Notes under the pieces: generated by a model
Told to the model about the DNA's origin: nothing
The model's database searches: none
What the model saw: the letters and a program-made list of their open reading frames with translations, nothing else
Position numbers and translations under genes: made by a program
Shown: in pieces, positions 8,712 through 16,190 of the stretch
How positions within the stretch are numbered: position 1 is the stretch's first letter
How the letters are laid out: each line of letters starts with the position of its first letter
Source: Bacteroidales bacterium
Lineage (GTDB): Bacteria; Bacteroidota; Bacteroidia; Bacteroidales; WCHB1-69
Reading direction: 5' to 3'
Assembly (NCBI GenBank): GCA_017651425.1
Contig: JAGCCZ010000017.1
Coordinates: 1-55,729, forward strand
DNA: 55,729 nucleotides

Positions 8712-9584
8712 CTATTCGAACTGGAACTTCCACCGTCTGTGGCTCCAAAGCCAGAAGGCGGGCTGCCGGCGGATGGTCTGTTCGAGCAGCTCCACATAGC
8801 GTTGGGTGATGGCATACTCGGGCAGGTCGTTGGGGTGTTCGGCGATGAGTTGCACTTCAACACGGTACTTGCCCATCCGCTCTTTGATCACCTCATAGTA
8901 GAGCACTGGAATGTCATATTTTCGGGCAAAATGCTCTGCACCGAAGATAACCCCTGTCTTCTGATTGAGGAACTGTGTCACATAGCACTTCTTCTTGCTG
9001 TTGGGCGACTGGTCGCTGAGCATCATGTAGGCGGCGGGATGATGTTGCGTCTCATATTCCTCGAACGTCTCGCGCACGGTGTCCGCAAAGACCACCTGTG
9101 TACCGCAACGGGTGCGGGCACGGTTCACCAGCTTCTCAAAAACCTTGTCGGAATTGCCCTTGCCCACACCTATCCCGTGATGCAGGAACATCTCCTCCAG
9201 GGAGACAATCATCCATTCCCAGTTATTGTAATGCGAGGACATCAAGATGACGCTCCTGCCCCGCTCGAAAAAGCCATTCACCACCTCCGGATTCACACAG
9301 TGATAGCGCCGTTGCAGACTCCTACGAGAAATGGTCAGCATTTTGATCATCTCCATCACAATTTGGGAGAGATGCCAGTAGTATCGGTCACGAAGACGGC
9401 GTAATTCCTTGCTATTTTTTTCGGGAAAGGATTTTCTCAGGTTCTCCTCCACCACTTTCCTCCGGTAGCGCACAACATAGTTGAGCACCAAGTATAAAGG
9501 CCCGGCAAGCAAGTAAAGGACAGGCAGCGGGAGCAGTGAAAGCGGATAACAGATCAGATATATAAAAAAATATGTAACAAACAT
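8712..9584 (-). CDS. LpxL/HtrB-like lipid A acyltransferase
   Basis: A 290-residue inner-membrane acyltransferase expected to add a secondary acyl chain during lipid A assembly. An N-terminal hydrophobic stretch (about residues 3-35) anchors it. The catalytic HX4(D/E) motif is SHYNNWE, with His118 and Glu123; MLSDQSPN and a C-terminal PAFWLWSHRRWK also match the LpxL/HtrB family. Its ATG overlaps the TGA of the upstream phosphatase gene by one base (TGATG), so the two are almost certainly co-translated. Acyl chain and exact position on lipid A cannot be told from sequence. Confidence 0.88.
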   Translation of the reverse strand: MFVTYFFIYLICYPLSLLPLPVLYLLAGPLYLVLNYVVRYRRKVVEENLRKSFPEKNSKELRRLRDRYYWHLSQIVMEMIKMLTISRRSLQRRYHCVNPEVVNGFFERGRSVILMSSHYNNWEWMIVSLEEMFLHHGIGVGKGNSDKVFEKLVNRARTRCGTQVVFADTVRETFEEYETQHHPAAYMMLSDQSPNSKKKCYVTQFLNQKTGVIFGAEHFARKYDIPVLYYEVIKERMGKYRVEVQLIAEHPNDLPEYAITQRYVELLEQTIRRQPAFWLWSHRRWKFQFE

Positions 9585-10147
9585 CAGGATTTGTATAAGA
9601 CGGGGAGAATATCTTCCAAATGGAGGGCAAAATCATACAGGGAGTCGAAATGCGAGGAGGCAATGTCCATGACGGTCTCAAACTCGGGGTGGCGGACAGC
9701 GCCCACATGGACAGCATGGATGCTGGCATTGCGCGCGAACTGCATGTCGGAGAGGGTGTCCCCCACCATCAGCGACCGTGCGGGATCTATGTCGGGAAAA
9801 TCACGGAGTGCCTGCAGAAACATGCCGATGTTGGGTTTTCGGCAGGCGCAGGAGGCTTCCGCCAGATGAGGGCAGCAGTAAACACGGTCGAAGGGTGTTC
9901 CATGCACCTCGAGTTGTCCTTGGAGACGGCCATGAATCGCATCAACGTCTTCCTGGGAGCAGAGTCCCTTGCCCACGCATTGCTGGTTAGTGACAAGGAT
10001 AATGCGTTGGAAGCGCGGGCGTATCAGCCGCATCGCCTCCAAGAAATGGGGCGTATAGGTGAATTGCTCGGGACGCAACACATAGCCGTCTATGATCTGC
10101 ACGTTCACCACGCCATCGCGATCCATGAAGAGGGTCCATCCTTCCAT
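9584..10147 (-). CDS. gmhB: D-glycero-D-manno-heptose 1,7-bisphosphate 7-phosphatase-like HAD enzyme
   Basis: A 187-residue HAD-superfamily phosphatase; GmhB-type enzymes remove the C7 phosphate from heptose bisphosphate in ADP-heptose synthesis for the lipopolysaccharide core. Visible motifs are FMDRDGVVN (Asp9, Asp11), LVTNQ (Thr53), a zinc-type CCPH...CACRKP segment followed by KPNIGM, and MVGDTLSDM. The ATG at 10147 is chosen because the enzyme starts directly with MEGWTLFMDRDG and a -7 box lies 18 bp upstream; an open extension to 10321 is not protein-like. It is first in a two-gene unit with the acyltransferase, which fits envelope synthesis. The exact sugar substrate is inferred. Confidence 0.8.
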   Translation of the reverse strand: MEGWTLFMDRDGVVNVQIIDGYVLRPEQFTYTPHFLEAMRLIRPRFQRIILVTNQQCVGKGLCSQEDVDAIHGRLQGQLEVHGTPFDRVYCCPHLAEASCACRKPNIGMFLQALRDFPDIDPARSLMVGDTLSDMQFARNASIHAVHVGAVRHPEFETVMDIASSHFDSLYDFALHLEDILPVLYKS

Positions 10148-10165
10148 CGCCAAATATTTTGGCCG

Positions 10166-10173
10166 CAAAAATA
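10166..10173 (-). promoter_or_regulatory. -7 box (TATTTTTG) for the gmhB-acyltransferase unit
   Basis: TATTTTTG on the minus strand, 18 bp from the ATG at 10147; it supports the shorter start of the phosphatase. The remaining 10174-10354 holds no clear gene. Confidence 0.6.
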
Positions 10174-10354
10174 CAAAAAAAGGGATTAGCGCCGAGGTCT
10201 GGACAAAGCAACGAGTCGGACTACGCAGGCGGGCCTTGTGGTGCGTGCCGTCAGGCATCGTAGCTCTGCACGAAAAAAAATGAGGGGCACATAATATTTC
10301 CAAACATACGCCGTTATACAATCACATTGCATTTATTCATCAAATTAATTGCCC

Positions 10355-10504
10355 ATGGAGATAACCTCTACCCATTCAAAGAAAAAGACCGTCAAGAGAG
10401 AGAGACCTTCCCGCCGTATCATCGAGAATCTCCTGTTGTATTCACAGTCTTTGGTTATGTTTCCCACCGCTTGTGGAGCGACGGTCATGATCATCAACAA
10501 TTAA
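10355..10504 (+). CDS. Small basic protein, 49 residues, unknown function
   Basis: ATG at 10355 opens a 49-codon frame ending TAA at 10504. The N-terminal third is strongly basic (SKKKTVKRERPSRR), followed by an amphipathic segment RIIENLLLYSQSL and a C-terminal TACGATVMIINN. A consistent basic-then-helical pattern and a strong terminator 13 bp past the stop suggest a real gene. I did not recognise a family and saw no clear promoter box. It could be a small nucleic-acid-binding or regulatory peptide, but this is a guess. Confidence 0.5.
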   Translation: MEITSTHSKKKTVKRERPSRRIIENLLLYSQSLVMFPTACGATVMIINN

Positions 10505-10517
10505 AAACAAATAACAC

Positions 10518-10544
10518 AATGCCTGCGATGCGGGCATTTTTTTT
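10518..10544 (+). terminator. Rho-independent terminator after the small ORF
   Basis: Stem AATGCCTGC / GCGGGCATT (one G-T pair) with a GAT loop, followed by a run of T. The T run flows directly into the -7 box of folK. Confidence 0.75.
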
Positions 10545-10551
10545 ATCTTTG
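10544..10551 (+). promoter_or_regulatory. -7 box (TATCTTTG) for folK, almost touching the start codon
   Basis: Only 8 bp separate this box from the ATG at 10560, so the transcript should start at or within a few bases of the ATG (leaderless or nearly so). It abuts the upstream terminator's T run. Confidence 0.65.
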
Positions 10552-10559
10552 CCGCCGCT

Positions 10560-11033
10560 ATGATAAAACGGGCAATCATCGGTTTGGGCAGCAATTTGGG
10601 CGACCGCGCCGGCCACCTCGCACGAGCCATCATGCGGATGGCGGAGCGTGCGGGGAGCATTGAGCGCTGCTCCCGCGTCACGGAGACGGTCGCCTGGGGT
10701 TTCGATGCACCCCCGTTCCTGAACCAGTCCTTGGTGCTCCGCACCTACCTGACGCCTCTGGAACTGCTGGACGAGCTGCAGGCCATCGAGCGCGAGCTCG
10801 GCCGGACCACGAAAACCCGCATCGAGCACGGGGCCGCCGTCTATAGCAGCCGCACCATCGACCTGGACATCCTCGACTACGACGGCATGAGCTACCATGA
10901 CGAGCGGCTGACCCTGCCGCACCCCCACATCCCGGAACGCGACTTCGTGCGGACGGAGCTCGCCGAGCTGGGCATCCGCATCGTCGAAGACACCCCCGAC
11001 GGCACCTTTCATCTCGAATACCCAAACCACTAA
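10560..11033 (+). CDS. folK: 6-hydroxymethyl-7,8-dihydropterin pyrophosphokinase
   Basis: A 157-residue HPPK that transfers pyrophosphate from ATP to 6-hydroxymethyl-dihydropterin in folate synthesis. Motifs: GLGSNLGD (residues 8-15), RTIDLDILDYDG, and LPHPHIPERDFV. Length fits the family. The next gene is a deoxynucleoside kinase, 37 bp downstream, a pairing common in Bacteroidota. The intervening sequence is a short repeat of ACTAATCACTGATCACT. The start is fixed by the promoter box ending 8 bp upstream. Confidence 0.93.
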   Translation: MIKRAIIGLGSNLGDRAGHLARAIMRMAERAGSIERCSRVTETVAWGFDAPPFLNQSLVLRTYLTPLELLDELQAIERELGRTTKTRIEHGAAVYSSRTIDLDILDYDGMSYHDERLTLPHPHIPERDFVRTELAELGIRIVEDTPDGTFHLEYPNH

Positions 11034-11070
11034 CATCTACGATTCACTAATCACTGATCACTAATACCGA

Positions 11071-11706
11071 ATGATACCTTACAATTACATAGTTGTCGAA
11101 GGATGCATCGGCGCCGGGAAAACCACCCTGGCCAAGATGTTTGCCGCCGACTATAATGCAGAACTTGTCCTGGAGCGCTTCGCCGACAACCCATTCCTGC
11201 CGAAATTCTACAAGGACCCCGTCCATTACGCCTTTCCGGTGGAGATGACTTTCCTGATGGACCGCTACCAGCAGCTCAAGTCCCTGCTCTCCGCCCGCGA
11301 CCTCTTCACGGAGGCCGTCGTGGGCGACTATTTCATCGACAAATGCATCATCTTTTCAAAAAACAACCTGCTGACAGACGAATACAACCTCTACAAGAAC
11401 GTTTTTGACACCATCTCCTCCTTCCTTCCCAAACCGGACCTCATTTTATACCTTTACAACGACACACAACATCTACTGCAGAATATCGCCAAGCGGGGCC
11501 GGGAATACGAGCAGGAGATTACGGCGCAGTACTTGCAGGACATCCAAGACAGCTACATCACCTACTTCGAGCAACACCCCACCCTGCCCATTTTGTTAGT
11601 GGAGACGGCCCGTCTGGACTTTGTCGAGCGAAAAGAGGACTACGGCTGCCTGCGCCGTCTGATCGAGGAAAAACACGCGCCGGGCATCCACCGCATCACC
11701 TTCTAA
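11071..11706 (+). CDS. Deoxynucleoside kinase
   Basis: A 211-residue P-loop kinase of the dNK family that phosphorylates deoxynucleosides in the salvage pathway. Walker A is GCIGAGKTT (about 11-19); a LERF segment, an FLMDRYQQL region and KRGREYEQ (LID-like arginines) follow, as expected for dNK/dGK/dAK enzymes. Substrate choice cannot be fixed by eye. It is probably co-transcribed with folK. After it, 11707-11819 holds only AT-rich sequence and the promoter of the next operon. Confidence 0.88.
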   Translation: MIPYNYIVVEGCIGAGKTTLAKMFAADYNAELVLERFADNPFLPKFYKDPVHYAFPVEMTFLMDRYQQLKSLLSARDLFTEAVVGDYFIDKCIIFSKNNLLTDEYNLYKNVFDTISSFLPKPDLILYLYNDTQHLLQNIAKRGREYEQEITAQYLQDIQDSYITYFEQHPTLPILLVETARLDFVERKEDYGCLRRLIEEKHAPGIHRITF

Positions 11707-11770
11707 TTTACTGACAGTCAAGCATTGATTTTTTTTTGAAGTATCTATATGAAGATAGAGGATTTTTTAC

Positions 11771-11778
11771 TACTTTTG
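11771..11778 (+). promoter_or_regulatory. -7 box (TACTTTTG) for the 11820-14943 operon
   Basis: Fits TAnnTTTG; 41 bp before the ATG at 11820. The five following genes overlap or nearly touch, so this is likely their shared promoter. Confidence 0.6.
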
Positions 11779-11819
11779 CCCGCAATTTTTAAAGAAAAAA
11801 AATATAATCCAAATAAGTT

Positions 11820-12497
11820 ATGAAAACTAGAAAGATTTTCACCGTTATCCTGATCCTTGCAGCACTGGTCTTAGCCATTTTCGCTGCTCGAAGCATCATG
11901 CGTCCCGAAAAATTCAGACAAGTGTACGAACTCCGCAAGTCCGCCAACGTCACGAACCTCACGACCATCCGAAGCGCCCAGGCCATTTACAAGACCGTTT
12001 ACAAAAAATATGCTTCCTCCATGGACAGTCTCGTCGATTTTGTCAACAACGGAACCGTGCAGATCGAGAAAAACGTCGGTAACTTCCCCGACACTATGAG
12101 CGAGGCCCAGGCCTTCAAGCTCGGCCTCATCCACAAAGAGGTCGTGGACGTGCCCGCCATTGAGAAAATGCTCGACATCGACCACAAGCTGACGGCCGAG
12201 AACTTCAAAAACTTCCAGTACATCCCCTTCAGCGACAAGAAGCAATACGAGATCCAGACGGGCTCCATCGCATCCCGCACGTACGAGATTCCCGTCTATC
12301 GCATCGATGTTCCCTTGGACGACATCCTGGTCAACATGGAGCGCAGCATCAACCCCGAGAATGCCGGTGTCCTGAGCAGACTCTGGAACAAGATTTTCTA
12401 CAACAACCTTTCCGAAGAGAAACAATACAGAGACCAATACGCCGACATGTACATGGGCTCCCTCACCGAGGCCAGCACCACCGGCAGCTGGGAATAA
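11820..12497 (+). CDS. Membrane-anchored protein with pilin-like N-terminus, function unknown
   Basis: A 225-residue protein with one N-terminal hydrophobic helix (about 8-24, IFTVILILAALVLAIFAA) and an extracytoplasmic remainder. After the helix, the stretch RKSANVTNLTTIRSAQAIYKTVYKKYASSMDSL resembles the helical spine of type II/IV pseudopilins, but a canonical prepilin peptidase site is not obvious. The rest is mixed alpha/beta and unassigned. Its TAA overlaps the ATG of the DUF3822 gene (TAATG), implying coupled translation. It may form a small envelope complex with that partner. Confidence 0.7.
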   Translation: MKTRKIFTVILILAALVLAIFAARSIMRPEKFRQVYELRKSANVTNLTTIRSAQAIYKTVYKKYASSMDSLVDFVNNGTVQIEKNVGNFPDTMSEAQAFKLGLIHKEVVDVPAIEKMLDIDHKLTAENFKNFQYIPFSDKKQYEIQTGSIASRTYEIPVYRIDVPLDDILVNMERSINPENAGVLSRLWNKIFYNNLSEEKQYRDQYADMYMGSLTEASTTGSWE

Positions 12498-13189
12498 TGG
12501 CTATGAACTCTTTATTGACCCGACACTATACGAGATCCATCCGACTCACCCCGGATGGATTTTCGCTTTATTGCCTCCACGACGACGGCAAATACCAGGA
12601 TGCTTTTTACCCGGCGACGGAAAACGCCCTCATCTCCGACAAGGCACCCCGTTTTTTCAACATGGAGCAGGACCAAGGGCAAGCCATTGACATCATCGTC
12701 GCCACCAGGATGCCCCTGCTTGTGCCCGATGTCATTTACGACGAGAGCAAATCCCGCGCCTATCTGGAGACGCAATTCGACCTGTCCCAATATGGCCAGC
12801 ACTTTTGCGACACCTTGGGGCACTACAAGTCGCTGTATTTCCTCACCCAGAACGAGTACTCCACGCTGGCAGGGTTGCCGTGTACGCCCCGCTTCATGAG
12901 CGAGGCCACGCTTTTCTACCGTTTCCTGCAGGAACAGGAGCCGTCCTCCGCCGTGCTGCTGTCCATCAACAAATCCTTTGCCGACATCTTTGCCGTCCAA
13001 AAAGGCGAGATTCTGCTCATCAACCGCACACACCACATTGAAAATGTGGACCTGCTGTATTACACGCTGAACAGCGTCCAGCAACTCGGATTGAGCGATC
13101 CCATGTTGTATGTTCAAAATTTTGACAAGGCCAACAAAAAGCTGACCGACCTGCTGGCACACTACATTGACAACATAACCATCTTGTAA
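12497..13189 (+). CDS. DUF3822 family protein
   Basis: A 230-residue soluble protein matching the Bacteroidota-restricted DUF3822 pattern: an N-terminal LSIRLTPDGFSLYCL-like strand set, a central region ending SSAVLLSINKSFADIFAVQKGEILLINR, and a C-terminal helix with YYTLNSVQQLG. The alternating short strands resemble actin/ASKHA-fold or PilM-like proteins, which would fit beside a pilin-like partner; that is inference. It overlaps the flanking genes by a single base on each side (TAATG at both ends). rsmD follows directly. Confidence 0.75.
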   Translation: MAMNSLLTRHYTRSIRLTPDGFSLYCLHDDGKYQDAFYPATENALISDKAPRFFNMEQDQGQAIDIIVATRMPLLVPDVIYDESKSRAYLETQFDLSQYGQHFCDTLGHYKSLYFLTQNEYSTLAGLPCTPRFMSEATLFYRFLQEQEPSSAVLLSINKSFADIFAVQKGEILLINRTHHIENVDLLYYTLNSVQQLGLSDPMLYVQNFDKANKKLTDLLAHYIDNITIL

Positions 13190-13770
13190 TGAGAATCATT
13201 AGCGGCAAAAACAGGGGACGTCACATCGTGGCGCCCGACAATCTCCCCGTGCGGCCCACCACCGACCTTGGCAAGGAGAGTCTGTTCAACATCCTGAACA
13301 ACTATTTCTACTTCGACCGTGTGCACGTGCTCGACCTGTTTTCCGGCACCGGCAACATCACCTACGAGTTTGCCTCCAGAGGAGCCCAGTCCGTCATAGC
13401 CGTGGACATCGACCCGCGCTGCACCCGTTTCATCCAACGCACGATCGAGCAGTTAGGCTACCACAATGCTGCTGTCATTCGTCAGGATGCTTTCGCCTAC
13501 ACGGAAAAGTGTCGCACAAAATTCGACATCATCTTCGCCGACCCTCCCTATCAGTTGGAGGGCATCGAGAAGATTATCGACAACGTTTTTGCCAACGACC
13601 TGCTCAACCCCGATGGCTGGTTGATCATGGAACACTCCAAGGAGCATGATTTCTCAGCCCATCCCATGTTCTATCAACACAGGATTTACGGGAAGCTCAA
13701 TTTCACCTTCCTTGTGAACATGACCACAGGGGAGGAACAACCCACTGAAACAGAAGACGATGAACGATAA
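13189..13770 (+). CDS. rsmD: 16S rRNA (guanine966-N2)-methyltransferase
   Basis: A 193-residue Rossmann methyltransferase modifying G966 of 16S rRNA with SAM. It begins with the family signature MRIISGKNRGR, has RPTTDLGKESLFN, the SAM-binding DLFSGTGN (49-56), acidic VDIDP, and the catalytic DPPY at 118-121. Its 3' end overlaps the start of pth by 11 bp in another frame, and its ATG overlaps the previous TAA. Part of the tightly packed 11820-14943 operon. Confidence 0.93.
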   Translation: MRIISGKNRGRHIVAPDNLPVRPTTDLGKESLFNILNNYFYFDRVHVLDLFSGTGNITYEFASRGAQSVIAVDIDPRCTRFIQRTIEQLGYHNAAVIRQDAFAYTEKCRTKFDIIFADPPYQLEGIEKIIDNVFANDLLNPDGWLIMEHSKEHDFSAHPMFYQHRIYGKLNFTFLVNMTTGEEQPTETEDDER

Positions 13771-14371
13771 GAAATACCTCATAGTAGGGCTTGGCAACGC
13801 CGAGCAGCAATATGCCGGCACGAGGCACAACTACGGCTTCGAGGTGGTCAATGCTGTCGCAACAAACCTCAAGGCGACCTTCTCGGTGGACCGTCTCGCA
13901 TACGTGGCCCGTGCCACCTACAAAGGGCGCACGCTTGTGCTGGTGATGCCCACCACCTACATGAACCTCAGCGGCAAGGCGGTCAAATACTGGCTCAATG
14001 CCGAAGAGATCGCACCCGACCACTGCATGGTGATTTGCGACGACCTCGACCTCCCGCTCGGCAGCTTCAAAATCAAGCCCAAGGGCGGTGGCGGCTCCCA
14101 CAACGGGCTCAACAACATCATCGAGCAGCTGGGCCACTCCAACTTCCCGCGGCTGCGCTGTGGCATCGGCAAGGACTTCGCCATGGGGTACCAAGTCGAC
14201 TATGTGTTGGGGCGTTTCTCCAGCGAGGAGCTCAAGCTTGTGGATCCCTGCATCGAACGTGCAGTGGAGGCCGTCAAGTCCTTCGTTACAGCAGGTCTGC
14301 AACACACTATGAATCAATTCAACAACACCCACTCGACATCTGAAACAACCACTAAAGAACCACAGTCATGA
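13760..14371 (+). CDS. pth: Peptidyl-tRNA hydrolase
   Basis: A 203-residue esterase that recycles tRNA by removing nascent peptides from prematurely released peptidyl-tRNA. Catalytic elements are visible: TRHNYGF (His23), PTTYMNLSG (Asn69) and CDDLDLP (Asp94 or Asp95), plus the substrate-gating KGGGGSHNGL. Usual length for the family with a short Ser/Thr-rich tail. Starts 11 bp inside rsmD and ends over the ATG of the beta-barrel gene (ATGA). Confidence 0.94.
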   Translation: MNDKKYLIVGLGNAEQQYAGTRHNYGFEVVNAVATNLKATFSVDRLAYVARATYKGRTLVLVMPTTYMNLSGKAVKYWLNAEEIAPDHCMVICDDLDLPLGSFKIKPKGGGGSHNGLNNIIEQLGHSNFPRLRCGIGKDFAMGYQVDYVLGRFSSEELKLVDPCIERAVEAVKSFVTAGLQHTMNQFNNTHSTSETTTKEPQS

Positions 14372-14943
14372 AAAAAGCAGTATTTGTACTTTTGCTGGTT
14401 ACATTTGGCTGCACCAGCATCCACGCCCAGAAATGGACTCAATTCGGTTTTAAATTGGGCACCACCTTCTCCATCAACAAGGACTATTCATACGAAGACA
14501 GGCTTGAAGGCCTTGCCAATGGCGAATTCGGCCTCTTTTTCCGCGCAGGAAAATATGTCTATGCGGAAATCGGTGCCGGATATGCTTTCTACAAAGGCAC
14601 TTTCACCAACAACACATTAGGGCTCACCGACCAGAAGGTGGAGACCCGCCATATCCAAGTCCCCGTCAAGCTTGTCGGCAACGTGCAGCTCGGCCGGAAA
14701 TCGGCATTCCTGCCCTTTGTGGGTGTCATCTACCAGCCTGTCCTGCAGGTCACGAAAAACGACCTCGGATATGACAAAAAAACGCTTAACACTAACCAAA
14801 CGCTGTTGACCACCGGCTTCGACATGAAATTCGGCCCCATCGTCTTGGGGGTCAACTATCGCTACAGTCTTTTTAAATATTTCCAAAACAAAGATGGCGA
14901 CCACCCCCAATTCATCAACATCTGCGCAGGTTTCCAGTTCTAA
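14368..14943 (+). CDS. Outer membrane beta-barrel protein (PorT-like family)
   Basis: A 191-residue exported protein. A signal peptide covers about 1-20 (VFVLLLVTFGCTSIHAQ). The mature part alternates polar and aromatic residues in strand-like blocks (FGFKLGTTFS, EFGLFFRAGKYVYAEIGAGYAFY, LGVNYRYSLF) and ends in a terminal Phe (ICAGFQF), typical of an eight-strand outer-membrane barrel. A Cys in the signal region is followed by TSIHAQ, so cleavage after HAQ is preferred over lipidation. The ATG overlaps the pth stop. Confidence 0.8.
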   Translation: MKKAVFVLLLVTFGCTSIHAQKWTQFGFKLGTTFSINKDYSYEDRLEGLANGEFGLFFRAGKYVYAEIGAGYAFYKGTFTNNTLGLTDQKVETRHIQVPVKLVGNVQLGRKSAFLPFVGVIYQPVLQVTKNDLGYDKKTLNTNQTLLTTGFDMKFGPIVLGVNYRYSLFKYFQNKDGDHPQFINICAGFQF

Positions 14944-15008
14944 GAATCTCATTATCAAAACAAAAACATATTTATCAAATTCCAGGGGGCTGGATTCAAA
15001 AAAAATGA

Positions 15009-15016
15009 TATTTTTG
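15009..15016 (+). promoter_or_regulatory. -7 box (TATTTTTG) for tRNA-Val
   Basis: Fits TAnnTTTG; 14 bp before the first base of the tRNA. Confidence 0.65.
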
Positions 15017-15030
15017 CACCCTCGAAAAAC

Positions 15031-15108
15031 GGGAGCTTAGCTCAGTTGGTTCAGAGCACCTGCCTTACAAGCAGGGGGTCACTAGTTCGAACCTAGTAGT
15101 TCCCACCA
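15031..15108 (+). tRNA. tRNA-Val (anticodon TAC)
   Basis: A full cloverleaf can be drawn: acceptor GGGAGCT pairing with AGTTCCC (one G-U), anticodon stem CCTGC/GCAGG with loop CTTACAA (anticodon TAC, reading GTA), and a T arm with TTCGAAC. The discriminator is A at 15105 and the CCA end is encoded (15106-15108). A promoter precedes it and a terminator follows. Confidence 0.95.
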
Positions 15109-15119
15109 TCAACGATCGC

Positions 15120-15148
15120 ATGCGTCTCCAAGAAAGAGGCGCATTTTT
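15120..15148 (+). terminator. Terminator after tRNA-Val
   Basis: Stem ATGCGTCTC / GAGGCGCAT (one G-T pair) around a CAAGAAA loop, followed by TTTTT. Confidence 0.7.
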
Positions 15149-15160
15149 CATCTTTTTTAG

Positions 15161-15168
15161 TATCTTTG
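15161..15168 (+). promoter_or_regulatory. -7 box (TATCTTTG) for ruvX-def
   Basis: 12 bp from the ATG at 15181, leaving only a very short leader. An in-frame TTG overlaps the box and is excluded as a start. Confidence 0.65.
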
Positions 15169-15180
15169 CCGCCACTTATT

Positions 15181-15633
15181 ATGGGACGCATATTAGCTAT
15201 AGATTACGGACAAAAGAGGGTCGGCTTTGCCGTCACCGACGAGCTGCAGATTTGTGCCAACGCATTGGACACCATTCCCGTGGCGCAGGCCTTCGATTTC
15301 CTGAAAGCCTATCTGCAGAAGGAGAAGGTTGACGTTGTGGTAGTCGGTGAGCCTCGCAAGCTCGACAACACCCCCTCCGACTCGGCGCGCTTCGTGGAGC
15401 CCTTCGTCAACCGCCTGCGCAAGGAGCTGCCCAACATCTCACCCGGCACCACCCTCGCCCGCATGGACGAGCGCTTCACCTCCCGCATCGCTTTCCAGAC
15501 CATGATCGACATCGGCCTGAGCAAGAAGGGACGTCAGAACAAGGCCTTGGTGGACAAGATGAGCGCGACCATAATCCTGCAATCCTACATGGAGCAACAA
15601 GACATGATTAAACAAAGAGAAAACAACCTATGA
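15181..15633 (+). CDS. ruvX: YqgF/RuvX-type putative 16S rRNA processing nuclease
   Basis: A 150-residue RNase H-fold protein. YqgF proteins mature the 5' end of 16S rRNA and were formerly called putative Holliday-junction resolvases. Visible: RILAIDYGQKRVGFAVTD at the N-terminus (catalytic Asp8), VVVVGEPRKLD in the middle, and MDERFTSRIA. The ATG at 15181 follows the promoter box. Its TGA is overlapped by the def start (ATGA at 15630-15633), indicating co-translation. Confidence 0.88.
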   Translation: MGRILAIDYGQKRVGFAVTDELQICANALDTIPVAQAFDFLKAYLQKEKVDVVVVGEPRKLDNTPSDSARFVEPFVNRLRKELPNISPGTTLARMDERFTSRIAFQTMIDIGLSKKGRQNKALVDKMSATIILQSYMEQQDMIKQRENNL

Positions 15634-16184
15634 TACTACCGATTTATGTGTACGGCGAGCCCGTACTGAGAAAGACGGCCGAAGAGGTCGATGTGGAAAA
15701 CACCGATTGGAAACCCTTGATTGCCGACATGTTCGAGACCATGTACCATGCCAACGGCGTGGGGTTAGCCGCACCGCAGATCGGCAAGGCCATCCGCCTC
15801 TTCGTCATTGACACCGAGCCGTTCCGGGAGTCATATCCCGACGCAGACCTTCGCAAAGGCGCCTTCATCAACCCCGTCATCACCGAGGAGTGGGGCGACG
15901 ACTTCGTTTTCAGCGAGGGTTGCCTGAGCCTGCCCCAGATCAGCGAGGATGTCATCCGGAAGTCCAACATCCACATCGAGTACTACGATGAGGAGGGCCA
16001 ATTCCATGAGGAAGACATCAGCGGCATCGTGGCCCGCGTCATCCAACACGAATACGACCATCTTGACGGCAAGGTCTTCGTGGACCGTCTCTCTCCCATC
16101 AAGAAGATGGTGCTGAAGCGCCAGCTCAACGACATCGCTTCCGGCAAGACCAAGGCCAGTTACAAGACCGTTCACCATAAATAA
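15630..16184 (+). CDS. def: Peptide deformylase
   Basis: A 184-residue metalloenzyme that removes formyl groups from new polypeptides. All three family motifs are intact: GVGLAAPQIG (43-52), EGCLS (96-100, metal ligand Cys98) and QHEYDH (139-144, metal ligands His140 and His144, catalytic Glu141). Normal length. It overlaps ruvX by 4 bp and is followed 6 bp later by a lipoprotein gene, so the three form one operon. Confidence 0.96.
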   Translation: MILPIYVYGEPVLRKTAEEVDVENTDWKPLIADMFETMYHANGVGLAAPQIGKAIRLFVIDTEPFRESYPDADLRKGAFINPVITEEWGDDFVFSEGCLSLPQISEDVIRKSNIHIEYYDEEGQFHEEDISGIVARVIQHEYDHLDGKVFVDRLSPIKKMVLKRQLNDIASGKTKASYKTVHHK

Positions 16185-16190
16185 GCCGCC

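Noticed and set aside
10148..10321. N-terminal extension of the GmhB-like gene
   Set aside because: It would run through the promoter box and has no family resemblance; the enzyme starts directly before its DxD motif.
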